Assembly: GCA_001295935.1 (NCBI GenBank)
Contig: LJHX01000038.1
Span: 1-62,446, forward strand
DNA length: 62,446 nucleotides
Direction of reading: 5' to 3'
DNA from: an alpha proteobacterium AAP81b
Lineage (GTDB): Bacteria; Pseudomonadota; Alphaproteobacteria; Sphingomonadales; Sphingomonadaceae
Shown: positions 14,993 to 23,878 of the stretch, one piece after another
How positions within the stretch are numbered: the first letter of the stretch is position 1
How the letters are laid out: each line of letters opens with the position of its first letter
Position numbers and translations under genes: made by a program
The notes under the pieces: generated by a model
Told to the model about the DNA's origin: nothing
The model's database searches: none
What the model saw: only the letters and a program-made list of their open reading frames with translations

Positions 14993-16633
14993 ATGCACAA
15001 CTGGCGTCACGACAGCGGCGACGCGGGGGACAAGGGGTTGATCGACAAAGGCAGGCATGCGCCGACGCGGCGGGAACTGCTCCACGCCATCGGCGTGATG
15101 GGCGGCGCCGCGCTGCTCTACCAGGCCATGGAAGCCATGGGGCACGCCAGGGAGACCCAGTTCGCCGGGCCGCCGAACCTCTCCGGCGCCCGCCCTGGCG
15201 CTTCGGTGCTGGTGCTCGGCGCGGGCCTTGCCGGCATGCTCGCCGCCTATGAGCTCGCCAAGGCCGGCTACAAGGTCGAGATCCTCGAATACAACAATCG
15301 CCCCGGCGGCCGGAACTGGTCGCTCTATGGCGGCGATACCTATACCGAATTGGGCGGCGCCACCCAGAAGATCGGCTTCGCTCCGGGCAATTACTTGAAC
15401 CCCGGCCCCTGGCGCATTCCCTATCACCACCGCACGCTGCTGCATTATTGCAAGGCCTTCGGCGTCGCGCTCGAACCCTTCATCCAGCTCAACCACCAGG
15501 CGCTCGTCCACGACAGCCTGGCCTTTGGCGGCAAGCCGCAGCGCTATCGCGAGCTCGCCGCCGATTGGGACGGCAATGTCGCCGAACTGCTCGGCAAGGC
15601 GATCGACAACAAGGGCCTCGACAGCACGCTGCGCGCCGAGGATCGCGACCGGCTGAAGGAAGCGCTGCGCCGCTGGGGCCTGCTCGACAAGGACATGCGC
15701 TATGTGAAGGGGCTGCGGTCATCGCGGCGGCGCGGCTATGATCGGCCGGCCGGCGGCGGTGTCGATGGCGCGCCGATCGCCTCGCAGCCCTTCGCGCTCA
15801 GCGACCTGCTCGATTCGGGCATCGCCGAGCTCATCGCGATGCACATGGAAAACCAGCACCAGACGACGATGTTCCAACCGGTCGGCGGCATGGGGATGAT
15901 CGGCAAGGCCTTTGGCCGCCAGGTTGCCGGCAAAGTCCGCTTCGGCGCCAAGGTGACGAAGATCGACCAGAGCGGCGGCGCCGTCACCGTCACCTACAGC
16001 GATGTCGCCAGCGGCGCGGTCAACACCGCCAAGGCCGATTATTGCGTCTGCACCATTCCGCTCGGCATTCTTTCGCAGATCGAGGTCGACGCCTCGCCCG
16101 GCATGCTCGCGGCGATCGCCGCGGTGCCCTATTCGAATTCGGTCAAGGTCGGCCTCGAGATGCGCAGTCGCTTCTGGGAGGACGACGAGGCGATCTATGG
16201 CGGCATCAGCTTCACCGATCGCGAGATCTCGATGGTCTCCTACCCGAGCAGCGGCATGCACAGCGCTGGCCCAGCGGTGCTGCTCGGCGCCTATACGTTC
16301 GGCCCGGCGTCGTACAAATTCGCCGGGATGAGCCCTGAGGAACGCATTGCGACGGCGCTCGAAATGGGCTCGGTGCTGCACCCCGGGCGCTACAAGGAGC
16401 AGTTCCTCGGCGGCGCCGCGGTGGCGTGGAGCCGCTCGCCCTTTACGCTCGGCTGCTGCGCGCAATGGAACGAAGCGACGCGCAAGGAACATTATCAGAC
16501 GCTTGTCGCGGTCGATAATCGGCTGGTGCTGGCGGGCGAGCACGCCTCCTACATCGGCTGCTGGATGGAGGGGGCGCTGCTGTCGTCGCTCGATGCCATC
16601 ACCCGGCTGCACAAGCGCGCGCTGGAGGCGTGA
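14993..16633 (+). CDS. Tat-exported flavin monoamine oxidase-like protein
   Basis: A 546-residue FAD amine oxidase. The N-terminus carries a twin-arginine signal (TRRELLHAIGVMGGAALL, near residue 25), so the folded flavoprotein is probably exported to the periplasm. The dinucleotide fold VLVLGAGLAGMLAAYELA is followed by GGRNWSLYGG, and the C-terminal FAD site is GEHASYIGCWMEGAL. The start at 14993 (MHNWRHD) lies just before the signal; the frame opens 99 nt earlier without conservation. The substrate is unknown. A c-type cytochrome gene follows immediately, suggesting it passes electrons to the cytochrome rather than to oxygen, as reported for nicotine oxidoreductase NicA2. Confidence 0.88.
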   Translation: MHNWRHDSGDAGDKGLIDKGRHAPTRRELLHAIGVMGGAALLYQAMEAMGHARETQFAGPPNLSGARPGASVLVLGAGLAGMLAAYELAKAGYKVEILEYNNRPGGRNWSLYGGDTYTELGGATQKIGFAPGNYLNPGPWRIPYHHRTLLHYCKAFGVALEPFIQLNHQALVHDSLAFGGKPQRYRELAADWDGNVAELLGKAIDNKGLDSTLRAEDRDRLKEALRRWGLLDKDMRYVKGLRSSRRRGYDRPAGGGVDGAPIASQPFALSDLLDSGIAELIAMHMENQHQTTMFQPVGGMGMIGKAFGRQVAGKVRFGAKVTKIDQSGGAVTVTYSDVASGAVNTAKADYCVCTIPLGILSQIEVDASPGMLAAIAAVPYSNSVKVGLEMRSRFWEDDEAIYGGISFTDREISMVSYPSSGMHSAGPAVLLGAYTFGPASYKFAGMSPEERIATALEMGSVLHPGRYKEQFLGGAAVAWSRSPFTLGCCAQWNEATRKEHYQTLVAVDNRLVLAGEHASYIGCWMEGALLSSLDAITRLHKRALEA

Positions 16634-16635
16634 AG

Positions 16636-17028
16636 ATGAAGACCCTGCTCATCGCCCTGCTCGCCGCCACCCCGGCGCTTGCCGCCAAACCGCCGCTAGA
16701 TGCCGGGCCGGCGCCGCACCCGGGCGCCGAAGTCTATCGGAATGTCTGCCAGGCCTGCCACATGGCCAATGCCCAGGGCGGCGTCGGCGCCGGTCGTATT
16801 CCAGCGCTCGCCGGTAACCGCAACCTCGCCGTTTCCGGCTATCCGATCCTGGTCGTCACCGGCGGCAAGGGGGCGATGCCCTGGTTCCGCGGCAACCTCA
16901 GCGACCAGCAGATCGCTGATGTCATCAATTATGTCCGCGGCAATTACGGCAATCGCTACAAGGACGCGGTGACCGCGGCGATGATCGCCGAGATGGGCGT
17001 GGCCGCGCCGGTCCGCGACGAGCGCTGA
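16636..17028 (+). CDS. Small periplasmic c-type cytochrome
   Basis: A 130-residue protein with a Sec signal peptide (MKTLLIALLAATPALAA) and one heme c site, CQACH at residues 38-42. GAMPWFRG supplies a plausible axial Met. The rest is a single cytochrome c domain (QQIADVINYVRGNYG). I chose the ATG at 16636, 7 nt after GGAGG; a GTG at 16630 overlaps the amine oxidase stop but has poor spacing. It is probably the electron acceptor of the flavin oxidase. Confidence 0.9.
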   Translation: MKTLLIALLAATPALAAKPPLDAGPAPHPGAEVYRNVCQACHMANAQGGVGAGRIPALAGNRNLAVSGYPILVVTGGKGAMPWFRGNLSDQQIADVINYVRGNYGNRYKDAVTAAMIAEMGVAAPVRDER

Positions 17029-17044
17029 CGGCGGCGGGAAGGGA

Positions 17045-17107
17045 CGAAAGTCCCGGAAGGTCAGGCGCTGGCGCTCTTGTAGTGCGCCAATCGGGCTGAC
17101 TTTCGGG
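17045..17107 (-). repeat. GAAAGTCAGCC inverted repeat, copy 2
   Basis: In reverse complement it starts CCCGAAAGTCAGCCCGA and ends CCGGGACTTTCG, matching 10191-10247 at both ends with a divergent middle. It lies between the cytochrome gene stop and the stop of the convergent DUF2075 gene, so it may work as a bidirectional terminator. Confidence 0.6.
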
Positions 17108-17181
17108 TGGCGCAGCGGGCAGTTCGCCAGCGGTATGGCCAGCGCCGAAGCGGTGCGGGCTGCAAAAATCCATTCGCGATG

Positions 17182-19197
17182 TCAAAGAGCTGCCTGCGGC
17201 AATAGCGGATCGTCGGCGTGTAGGACAGGAATTCCGCATTCCGCCAGCCAGGCGTCGATTGCGTCATAGTCCGCCGGCGGTCGTGTCGCGTCCTCGGCGT
17301 CGCCACGCGGCACGAAGATCACCATGCCCTGACGCGCGCGCGTCAGCAGCACGCGATAGGCATTGCGGACATAGTCGGCGCGGCCGAGATCACCGTCGTC
17401 CTCGCGGATGTTGGTCCAGCGCGTGCCGCGAAACTCGCGTGCCTGCCAGCGCGCGTCGCGGCGGAAGTTGAGGTCCCACGCAACGCCCGTCCAGTCGAGT
17501 TCGAGCCCCTGGACGGCAAATTCGCTCGCCGCATCCTCAAGCGCGCTCGATGACCGGACGTCGTCGCTCGGCCCCAGAAACCATTCACAGACATCGATGG
17601 GTGCCTTGACGTAGAGGCCCTCGGGCTTGAGGCGCAGCGCCTTCGACGTCGCCAACAGCCCTGAGCGCTCGCCGGCCCGCCGCCGGGCGCGCAGCCAGAC
17701 GCGTGCGTCGGCGAGGCGGCGGGTGCGAAAGATCGGAAACAGCGCCGGATCGGGCCGCGCCGCCGCCGCGGCGGCGCTGTCCTCGCCGAGCAGCGCCGCG
17801 ACGAAGCGCGAAACACTGTCGGCGCGGAACGACCGCACCGACCAGGCAAGGTGCAGCGCATCGTCGGTAACCGCGCCGCGTCGGCCGAGGTGCCAGCGCA
17901 GCCCGGCGTCGAGGCTCGTTGCCTCGGCGAGCAGGTGCGGCGGCAGCGCGACCTGCCAATGCGGCAGATCGGCCTGCAGGGCGCGCACCCATTCGGCGAC
18001 GCCGGCCTCACCGCGGTTGATTTCCTGGCCCTCGCCGATCAGCGCGACGACGACGCACCAATCGGCGCGGCGGTCCATGACCGAGAGCAGGAAGCCGGGC
18101 TCCGACTGGTCGAAGTCGGCGAGCCCGCGCTTGCGGCGCATGAAATCGCTGGTCATGGCGCGATCCCAGGCGCGCTGGGCTTCGTCGAAGACGACGACAT
18201 GCTCCGAAGGCACGCGGCCAGCATCGACATACTCGTCGCGGAAATGATGGACATTCTGGATGAACTTGTCGGGCGACCGCCCGGCGAGATGCGCCGCGTC
18301 GCTGCCCTGCCGCTCGCGCTCCTGGCGGCGGTTGTCGCGTTTCAGCGCCTCGCGCAGCACCTCGACGAGCGGGCCATTGCCCGACAGGAAGGTCGCGTCC
18401 TCGCCGATGTCGCGCGCCATGCGGCCACAGGCGAGGTTCAGCCCGGCCAGGGTCTTGCCGGCGCCGGGAACGCCGGTGACGAAGGCGATCGCCTTCCCAC
18501 CGCGGGCTTTGGTCTGCGCCACCAGCGTTTCGATGGCGGCAGCGGTGCGCGTCAGATTCTCGACGCCTGCCTCCGAGCGCGAGATCTCGGCGACGTCATG
18601 CCCGCGATAGAGCGCCTCGGCGGCTTCGATGATTGTCGGCGTTGGTTGGTAGGCACCTTCGGCCCAAGCAGCGGCGTCGAAGGGGCGATGGTCGGACAGT
18701 GCGGCCATGCGCTGGATCGTCGGCAACAGGTCGCCCGGCGCCAGGCAGAGCGGCGCGTGGACGCGATCGGCTTGCGAAAAGCCGAGGCCCAATTGCTGGG
18801 GCGGGGCATTGCTGGCGATCAGGATTGGCACGATCGCCTTGTCATGGCTGGTGCGATGGAAATTCTTGAGGTCGAGGGCATAGCCATGGACCTGCTCGAT
18901 TGCGTGGCGGGCGAAGTCGCGCTCGCCGACCTTGTATTCGAGCACGAACACCAGCCCGGCATGGACGATGATCGCATCGGCGCGGCGGCCCATGCGCGGG
19001 ATGGCGAATTCGAGGAAGCACTGCGCGGTCGGCAGTGCCGCCGCGATCGCTTTCAGATGGGTGATTTCGAACAGCCAGGCGGCGCGCTGCGCCGGCTCGA
19101 CGGCAAACGGCAGATGGCGCGCCAAGGCCCCGAGCAGCGCGTCATCGGGCGTAACGGCGAAGTCCTCGCCGGCAAGAGAGACATAGGCGCGCTGCAC
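17182..19197 (-). CDS. Nuclease-DUF2075 helicase-like protein
   Basis: A 671-residue protein. The N-terminal region has a PD-(D/E)xK-like nuclease core: RRADAIIVHAGLVFVLEYK, where D and E-x-K are the expected metal and catalytic residues (about residues 92-109). A P-loop NTPase of the DUF2075 superfamily-1 type follows: Walker A GVPGAGKT, Walker B VVVFDEAQRAWD, and a C-terminal motif NAYRVLLTRARQGMVIFVP typical of UvrD-like motif VI. This architecture recalls single-gene antiphage nuclease-helicases such as Nhi. Flanking genes are not defence genes and codon use matches the host, so defence is inference. Repair or RNA metabolism are alternatives. Confidence 0.8.
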   Translation of the reverse strand: MQRAYVSLAGEDFAVTPDDALLGALARHLPFAVEPAQRAAWLFEITHLKAIAAALPTAQCFLEFAIPRMGRRADAIIVHAGLVFVLEYKVGERDFARHAIEQVHGYALDLKNFHRTSHDKAIVPILIASNAPPQQLGLGFSQADRVHAPLCLAPGDLLPTIQRMAALSDHRPFDAAAWAEGAYQPTPTIIEAAEALYRGHDVAEISRSEAGVENLTRTAAAIETLVAQTKARGGKAIAFVTGVPGAGKTLAGLNLACGRMARDIGEDATFLSGNGPLVEVLREALKRDNRRQERERQGSDAAHLAGRSPDKFIQNVHHFRDEYVDAGRVPSEHVVVFDEAQRAWDRAMTSDFMRRKRGLADFDQSEPGFLLSVMDRRADWCVVVALIGEGQEINRGEAGVAEWVRALQADLPHWQVALPPHLLAEATSLDAGLRWHLGRRGAVTDDALHLAWSVRSFRADSVSRFVAALLGEDSAAAAAARPDPALFPIFRTRRLADARVWLRARRRAGERSGLLATSKALRLKPEGLYVKAPIDVCEWFLGPSDDVRSSSALEDAASEFAVQGLELDWTGVAWDLNFRRDARWQAREFRGTRWTNIREDDGDLGRADYVRNAYRVLLTRARQGMVIFVPRGDAEDATRPPADYDAIDAWLAECGIPVLHADDPLLPQAAL

Positions 19198-19282
19198 GCC
19201 ACCTGGTGCCAGGCGGTGCCCGCGGCGGCAAGCGTCGGCTGGTCCGAAAGCCAGCGGCTGTGGCGTTCACTTCCGAGCCGCT

Positions 19283-19349
19283 CCGCTCGTGCCGAGCGGG
19301 GTCGAGGCACGCTCGCCATGTGCCTCGACTTCGCTCGGCACGAGCGGGG
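19283..19349. repeat. GCCGAGC...GTCGAGGCA inverted repeat, copy 1
   Basis: CTCGTGCCGAGCGGGGTCGA then GGCAC faces GTGCCTCGACTTCGCTCGGC then ACGAG. A long, almost perfect dyad with a short loop, sited after the class V aminotransferase stop. Same family as 38045-38114 and 45771-45833. Probably a terminator or palindromic repeat. Confidence 0.85.
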
Positions 19350-19367
19350 TTCGGTTTTTCCTGGCTG

Positions 19368-20621
19368 CTAGGCGCCGGCAATCTCCGCCAGTGCCGCCAC
19401 CAGCGCATCGACTTCCTCAGCACTGTTATAGTGACTCAACCCGACCCGCACCGCACCCGGGCCATCACGCAGCCCCAGCACGCCGGCGGGCTCCCAAGCG
19501 TAATAATAGCCGTCCCAGGCGAAGATGTTGCGCGCCGCCAGCGCTGCCGCGACGGCGCTGCTGTCGTGCCCGGCAAGCGTGAAAGTGAAGGTCGGCACGC
19601 GCGCTTCCAGGCGGTTGGCGTTGCCGATGCCGTGGAGGGTGACCCCCTTGACCGTCGCCAGCCCGGCGAGGAACTGGCGCATCAGATCGGTTTCATAGGC
19701 GACGATTGCCTCACAGCCCGCAACGATCCGCGTCCGCAGCGGTGCGTCCGCCGCGGCGCCGCCGGCGACTTCGCCGAGCCAGGCATAATGTTCGAAGGCG
19801 GCGAGGCAGCCCGCCTGCGCCTCGAAGCTCGGCGTGCCGGGGGCGAGGCGGGTCGGCATGACATTGGCCGAGGGGCGGACCTTCTGCACTGGCATCCGCG
19901 CCTGCAACGCGCGGGAGACGAAGAGCACCGCCGCATGTGGCCCGAAGAATTTATACGCCGATGCCGACAGCAGGTCGCAGCCAATCGCCGCAACGTCGAT
20001 GGCAAGGTGCGGCGCCGATTGCACCGCATCGACGACGCTCACCGCGCCGACCGCCCGCGCCGCGGCGCAGACGCGCGCGACATCGTTCAAGGTGCCGAGG
20101 AAGTTGCTCGCCTGGCCGACCGCCACCAGCCGGGTGCGGCCGTCGACTAGCTCGCCCAGCGTCTCGTAGCGGAACTCGAAGCTGTCGCGATCCCATTCGA
20201 GCCAGCGGACCGCGACGCCCTTGGCCTCGGCGGCCTGCAGCCAGGGCGAGACATTGGCGTCGTGGTCCATGCGGGTGAGCAGGATATTGTCGCCGGCGCG
20301 CCAGTCGCGGCTCAAGAGCCCGGCGAACTGGAAGAACAGCGAGGTCGTGTTGAGGCCAAAGACGATCTCGTCGGGCGCGCAATGGTAGAAGGCGGCGGCG
20401 CCGGCGAGGCTGGCATCGACAATGGCGCCGGCGGCGTGCGAGGTGCGGAAGGCGCCGCCGTCATTGGCGCAGGCGTGGAGCATCGCGTCGCGCATCGCGT
20501 CGATCACTCGGCCCGCCACCTGGCTGCCCGCCGGCGCGTCGAAATAGTGGCGCGGGCGCCCGTCGTCGGTGAACGCCAGCGCCGGAAAGGCGGCGCGGAC
20601 GGTATCGATCGGAAAGTGCAT
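19368..20621 (-). CDS. Cysteine desulfurase-like class V aminotransferase
   Basis: A 417-residue PLP enzyme of the class V (NifS/SufS-like) fold. The cofactor Lys is in SASAYKFFGPH; VVDAVQSAPH and MDHDANVSPW are further family sites. The catalytic cysteine loop of true cysteine desulfurases is not evident, which fits the group annotated as cysteine desulfurase-like proteins. No isc or suf gene is nearby, although an IscU-like gene lies at 55.4 kb. Function may be in sulfur or amino-acid metabolism; the substrate is unclear. The start at 20621 gives MHFPIDTVRAAFPAL. Confidence 0.88.
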   Translation of the reverse strand: MHFPIDTVRAAFPALAFTDDGRPRHYFDAPAGSQVAGRVIDAMRDAMLHACANDGGAFRTSHAAGAIVDASLAGAAAFYHCAPDEIVFGLNTTSLFFQFAGLLSRDWRAGDNILLTRMDHDANVSPWLQAAEAKGVAVRWLEWDRDSFEFRYETLGELVDGRTRLVAVGQASNFLGTLNDVARVCAAARAVGAVSVVDAVQSAPHLAIDVAAIGCDLLSASAYKFFGPHAAVLFVSRALQARMPVQKVRPSANVMPTRLAPGTPSFEAQAGCLAAFEHYAWLGEVAGGAAADAPLRTRIVAGCEAIVAYETDLMRQFLAGLATVKGVTLHGIGNANRLEARVPTFTFTLAGHDSSAVAAALAARNIFAWDGYYYAWEPAGVLGLRDGPGAVRVGLSHYNSAEEVDALVAALAEIAGA

Positions 20622-20746
20622 CGCAGGTCCCCTTGTGGCGCCTTGTTCCGCAGCGCGGACGCGCGCGCAAGGTGGCGCATATCGAGAGGTTTTCGCTTAA
20701 GCCTCGCTGCGATAGGCGGCGTCGAGAGCCTTTAAGGGGAAATGCC

Positions 20747-22243
20747 ATGCTGCCAGCCGATCGCACGCCCGTCATCATCGGCGTCGGCGAGATCGTCGAC
20801 CGCCCCGCCGATCCGGGGCAGGCGCTCGAACCGCTGGCGCTGATGGCGGCCGCGGTCGCCGCCGCCGATGCCGATGCCGGCGGTGGCTGGACGGCACGGG
20901 TCGACAGCCTCGATGTCATCAACCTCGTGTCATGGCGCTATGACCGGGTGGCGCAGCGGCTCGCCGACCGCGTCGGCATCACCCCGGCGCGCGCCGTCTA
21001 TGGCCAGGTCGGCGGCGAGACGCCGACAACGCGGCTGCACGAGGCGGCGCTGCGGATCATGAACGGCGATTCGATCGTCGCGGTGGTGACCGGCGGCGAA
21101 GCGCTGCACGCCGTGGGCAAGGCCAAGGCGGCGGGAATCGAACTGCCATGGACGCCGCCGGCGGCGAAACCCGAGAACCCGATCATCCCTTCCGATCATG
21201 TGACGGAAATGGCGATCCGCCACGGGCTCGCCCAGCCGGCGCACATCTATCCCTTCTACGAAAATGCGACGACCGCAGCGTGGCGCCTGACACCGGCGCA
21301 GGCGACGCAGGAGTCGGCAAAGGCCTGGGCGCGCTTCTCGGAAGCCGCCGCCGCCAACCCCCATGCCTGGGGCCGCCGCGCCTTCGCGCCCGACGAGATC
21401 GCGACGCCGACCCCCGACAACCGCATCATCGCCTGGCCCTATACCAAGCGGATGGTCGCCAACAACACCGTCAACATGGCGGCGGCGGTGATCCTGACCA
21501 GCCTTGCCGAAGCGCGCGCGCGGGGGATCCCCGACTGGGCGATGGTGCATGTCCATGGCGGCGGGGCGGCGGCCGAGCCGATGGATTATCTGCGCCGTGA
21601 CCAATATGTCCATTCGGTGGCGCAGGATGCCGTGCTCGGCCAGGCGATGCGGATCGCGCCCGATGGCTTTGCCAAGGTCGAGCTCTATTCCTGCTTCCCG
21701 ACGGTGCCCAAGATGGCGCGGCGCACCCTCGGCCTGCCCGCGGACATGCCCTTTACGGTGACGGGCGGGCTCAGCTTCGCCGGCACCGGGCTCAATTGCT
21801 ACATGCTCCACGCCGCCTGCTCGATGGTCGCGGCGCTGCGCGAGGCGCCGGCGGCGGCGGCGCTGCTCTATGGCCAGGGCGGCTATGTCACCAAGCATCA
21901 CGCGCTGGTCGTCGGCAGCGAGGCGGGCGACCCCGCCGGGCTGATGCTGCCGATGAACGTCCAGGATGCCGCCGAGGACGCGCGCGACGATGTGCCGGGG
22001 CTGGCGCTCGATTACGCCGGTCCGGCGCGGATCGAGACCTTCAGCATCGTCTTCGATCGCGACGGCGCGCCGGCCTATGGCAGCATCATCGGCCGCGCCC
22101 CCGATGCGGCGCGGGTCTTCGCCAAGATCGACATGGCGGATGCGGCGCTGGTCGCGGCGCTGCTCTCGACCGAACGCTCGCCGGTGGGCGAGGAGGGCCG
22201 GGTGGTGGTGCGCGAGGACGGCCTGCAGGGCTGGGTGGCCTGA
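20747..22243 (+). CDS. Thiolase-superfamily protein lacking the nucleophilic cysteine
   Basis: A 498-residue protein recognised as an acetyl-CoA acetyltransferase/thiolase-fold homologue: RTPVIIGVGEIVDRP at the N-terminus, GGLSFAGTGLNCYMLHA, and a C-terminal GQGGYVTKHHALVVGS. In thiolases the nucleophile lies in a CA(S/T)G-type turn at about residue 90; here the stretch reads QVGGETPTTRLHEAAL with no Cys. It may be a non-decarboxylating acyl-CoA binding protein or use another residue. The ATG at 20747 has AAGGGGA upstream. It is divergent from the aminotransferase gene. Confidence 0.82.
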   Translation: MLPADRTPVIIGVGEIVDRPADPGQALEPLALMAAAVAAADADAGGGWTARVDSLDVINLVSWRYDRVAQRLADRVGITPARAVYGQVGGETPTTRLHEAALRIMNGDSIVAVVTGGEALHAVGKAKAAGIELPWTPPAAKPENPIIPSDHVTEMAIRHGLAQPAHIYPFYENATTAAWRLTPAQATQESAKAWARFSEAAAANPHAWGRRAFAPDEIATPTPDNRIIAWPYTKRMVANNTVNMAAAVILTSLAEARARGIPDWAMVHVHGGGAAAEPMDYLRRDQYVHSVAQDAVLGQAMRIAPDGFAKVELYSCFPTVPKMARRTLGLPADMPFTVTGGLSFAGTGLNCYMLHAACSMVAALREAPAAAALLYGQGGYVTKHHALVVGSEAGDPAGLMLPMNVQDAAEDARDDVPGLALDYAGPARIETFSIVFDRDGAPAYGSIIGRAPDAARVFAKIDMADAALVAALLSTERSPVGEEGRVVVREDGLQGWVA

Positions 22244-22246
22244 AGT

Positions 22247-22296
22247 GCCGCCGGCGGCGGGCTCCCGGCAGGGGGCTGAGTCCCTTGACCCACTTT
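22247..22296 (+). repeat. GGGGCTGAG-CCCACTTT 3' element, copy 1
   Basis: Directly after the thiolase-like stop: GGCAGGGGGCTGAGTCCCTT then GACCCACTTT. The order (GC stem, GACCCACTTT) equals the reverse complement of 60350-60401. It ends in a short T-run, consistent with a terminator-like repeat. Confidence 0.6.
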
Positions 22297-22336
22297 CGAT
22301 TGCGCCGTTTCTTTGCCATGCGAGGTCGGCACCAAC

Positions 22337-22383
22337 AAAAGCGGGTGAAGGGGCTCAGCCCCTTCCCGCCGGAGGCCGCTTTT
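22337..22383 (-). terminator. Terminator-like repeat after the amidohydrolase (copy 2)
   Basis: On the minus strand, just after the amidohydrolase stop, AAGGGGC/GCCCCTT (22348-22364, 3-nt loop) sits inside GCGG/CCGC and is followed by CACCCGCTTTT. The same design follows actR at 60.35-60.40 kb, including the CCGCCGGAGGCC stretch. Likely an intrinsic terminator that has spread as a repeat. Confidence 0.7.
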
Positions 22384-22390
22384 CTGTCTG

Positions 22391-23764
22391 TTACTTCGGC
22401 GCCAGCGCCGCCTCGACCGCCGCGCCGTCGCGCTTGTAAACAGTGCCGCCCTTCATCACGAAGGGCACCGTCTGCAACAGGCCGATGTTGGCCAGCACAT
22501 CGCCGCGCACCGCGATGATATCGGCGTAATGGCCGGCGACGATGGTGCCGCTTTCCTTTTCGCGGCCGAGGAACTTCGCCGGCCAATAGGTCGCCGCCTG
22601 GATCGCTTCCATCGCCGGCACGCCGAGCCGGTTGACCCAGACGTCGAGCTCGTTCCAGGTCGATTGGCAGTGAAAGGTCGCCGGGATGCCGCTGTCGGTG
22701 CCGATCATCAATATGGCGCCGGCCTTGCGCAGCTGGGCGAATTTGGTGTCGAGGGTCGGTTTGCGCTTGGGCGTCAGCTGGTTGTAGTCGAGCTGGTCGG
22801 GGTGAGCGAGGCTGGCGCGGATATCGGCGACGGTATCGGGCTTGAGGCCGCGCTGCCAGCAGGGGTCGTCGAGCTTCTCGGGGTTGGCGATGAATTCGGC
22901 GTGCTTGTAGAGGCCGCTGATCGTCGGCGTCCAATAGAGCGGGCTGCCGCGCACCCGCCCCTCGGCGGCGCGGGCTTCGAGCAGTACCATGATGTCGTCG
23001 GGGTAGCGCGGCGCGGCGCCGAGGCCGGTGTGTTCGAAATTGTCGACGCCGGTCCTGAGCCCGATGCGGATCTCCTCGGGCAGATGGCTGTGCGCGACGA
23101 CCTTCAGCCCGAGCTTGTGCGCCTCCTCGACGATGGCGCGGGTGGCGGCCTCGCCGACCTCGTCCTGGTCGACGAGCTTGATGACATCGACCCCGGCGGC
23201 TTTCAGCTTGCGGACCTTGGCGCGGCCGTCCTCGGGGTTGGCGACGCCCCAGCGAAAGGCTTCGGTCCCCGGATAGGGCGCCTTCTGCAGGAACGGCCCC
23301 GAGACATAGAGGCGCGGCCCCGGCAGGCGCCCGGCGGCGACGGCATCACGCACCGCGATCGATTCGGCGAGCGGCCCGCCGAGGTCGCGCGCGCTGGTGA
23401 CGCCGGCGAGCAGCAGCTGGACAGCGCCGGCGGGCATGATCTCGTTGCCGAAACGCGAAGGGTAAGTCTTGTCCCAATGGGTGTAGTCGGCGTGGCCGTC
23501 GATCATCAGATGGACGTGCATGTCCCAGAGGCCGGGGAGCACGTCCATGCCGTCGGTCGAGATCACCTCGGCGCCGGCGGGGACGGCGAGGCTGCCGACG
23601 CTGCCGACCGCGGTGACGCGCTCGCCGTCGATGAGGATGACGCTGTTGGCGATCGGCGGGCCACCGTTGCCGTCGATCAGCCGGCCGCCGACCAGGGCTT
23701 TCAGCGGCGCGGCGACCCCCGGCGCGGCGAGCAGCAGGGCAGCGGCGATGGCGAGCAGGCGCAT
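22391..23764 (-). CDS. Exported metal-dependent amidohydrolase
   Basis: A 457-residue amidohydrolase with a signal peptide (MRLLAIAAALLLAAPGVAA). Metal ligands follow the superfamily: H83-x-H85 (DMHVHL), a Lys in VIKLVDQ, His in VVAHSHLP and FEHTGLG, and Asp in IGTDSGIP. It resembles the imidazolonepropionase-like and prolidase-like periplasmic amidohydrolases. The cyclic amide or dipeptide substrate is unknown. The start at 23764 was chosen because the signal peptide begins there and GAGGA lies upstream; the frame extends further with no conservation. It is divergent from the parDE pair. Confidence 0.9.
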   Translation of the reverse strand: MRLLAIAAALLLAAPGVAAPLKALVGGRLIDGNGGPPIANSVILIDGERVTAVGSVGSLAVPAGAEVISTDGMDVLPGLWDMHVHLMIDGHADYTHWDKTYPSRFGNEIMPAGAVQLLLAGVTSARDLGGPLAESIAVRDAVAAGRLPGPRLYVSGPFLQKAPYPGTEAFRWGVANPEDGRAKVRKLKAAGVDVIKLVDQDEVGEAATRAIVEEAHKLGLKVVAHSHLPEEIRIGLRTGVDNFEHTGLGAAPRYPDDIMVLLEARAAEGRVRGSPLYWTPTISGLYKHAEFIANPEKLDDPCWQRGLKPDTVADIRASLAHPDQLDYNQLTPKRKPTLDTKFAQLRKAGAILMIGTDSGIPATFHCQSTWNELDVWVNRLGVPAMEAIQAATYWPAKFLGREKESGTIVAGHYADIIAVRGDVLANIGLLQTVPFVMKGGTVYKRDGAAVEAALAPK

Positions 23765-23878
23765 GGTGGAGTCCTCTTGTCGCGCGCATGCTGGCGGGTC
23801 GTCGGCGCGGCTGTCAATGCCTTGGCGCGGTTGCCATCTATTGCCAATCGCCGTAAATTCCCTGCGGAAGGATCGCCG

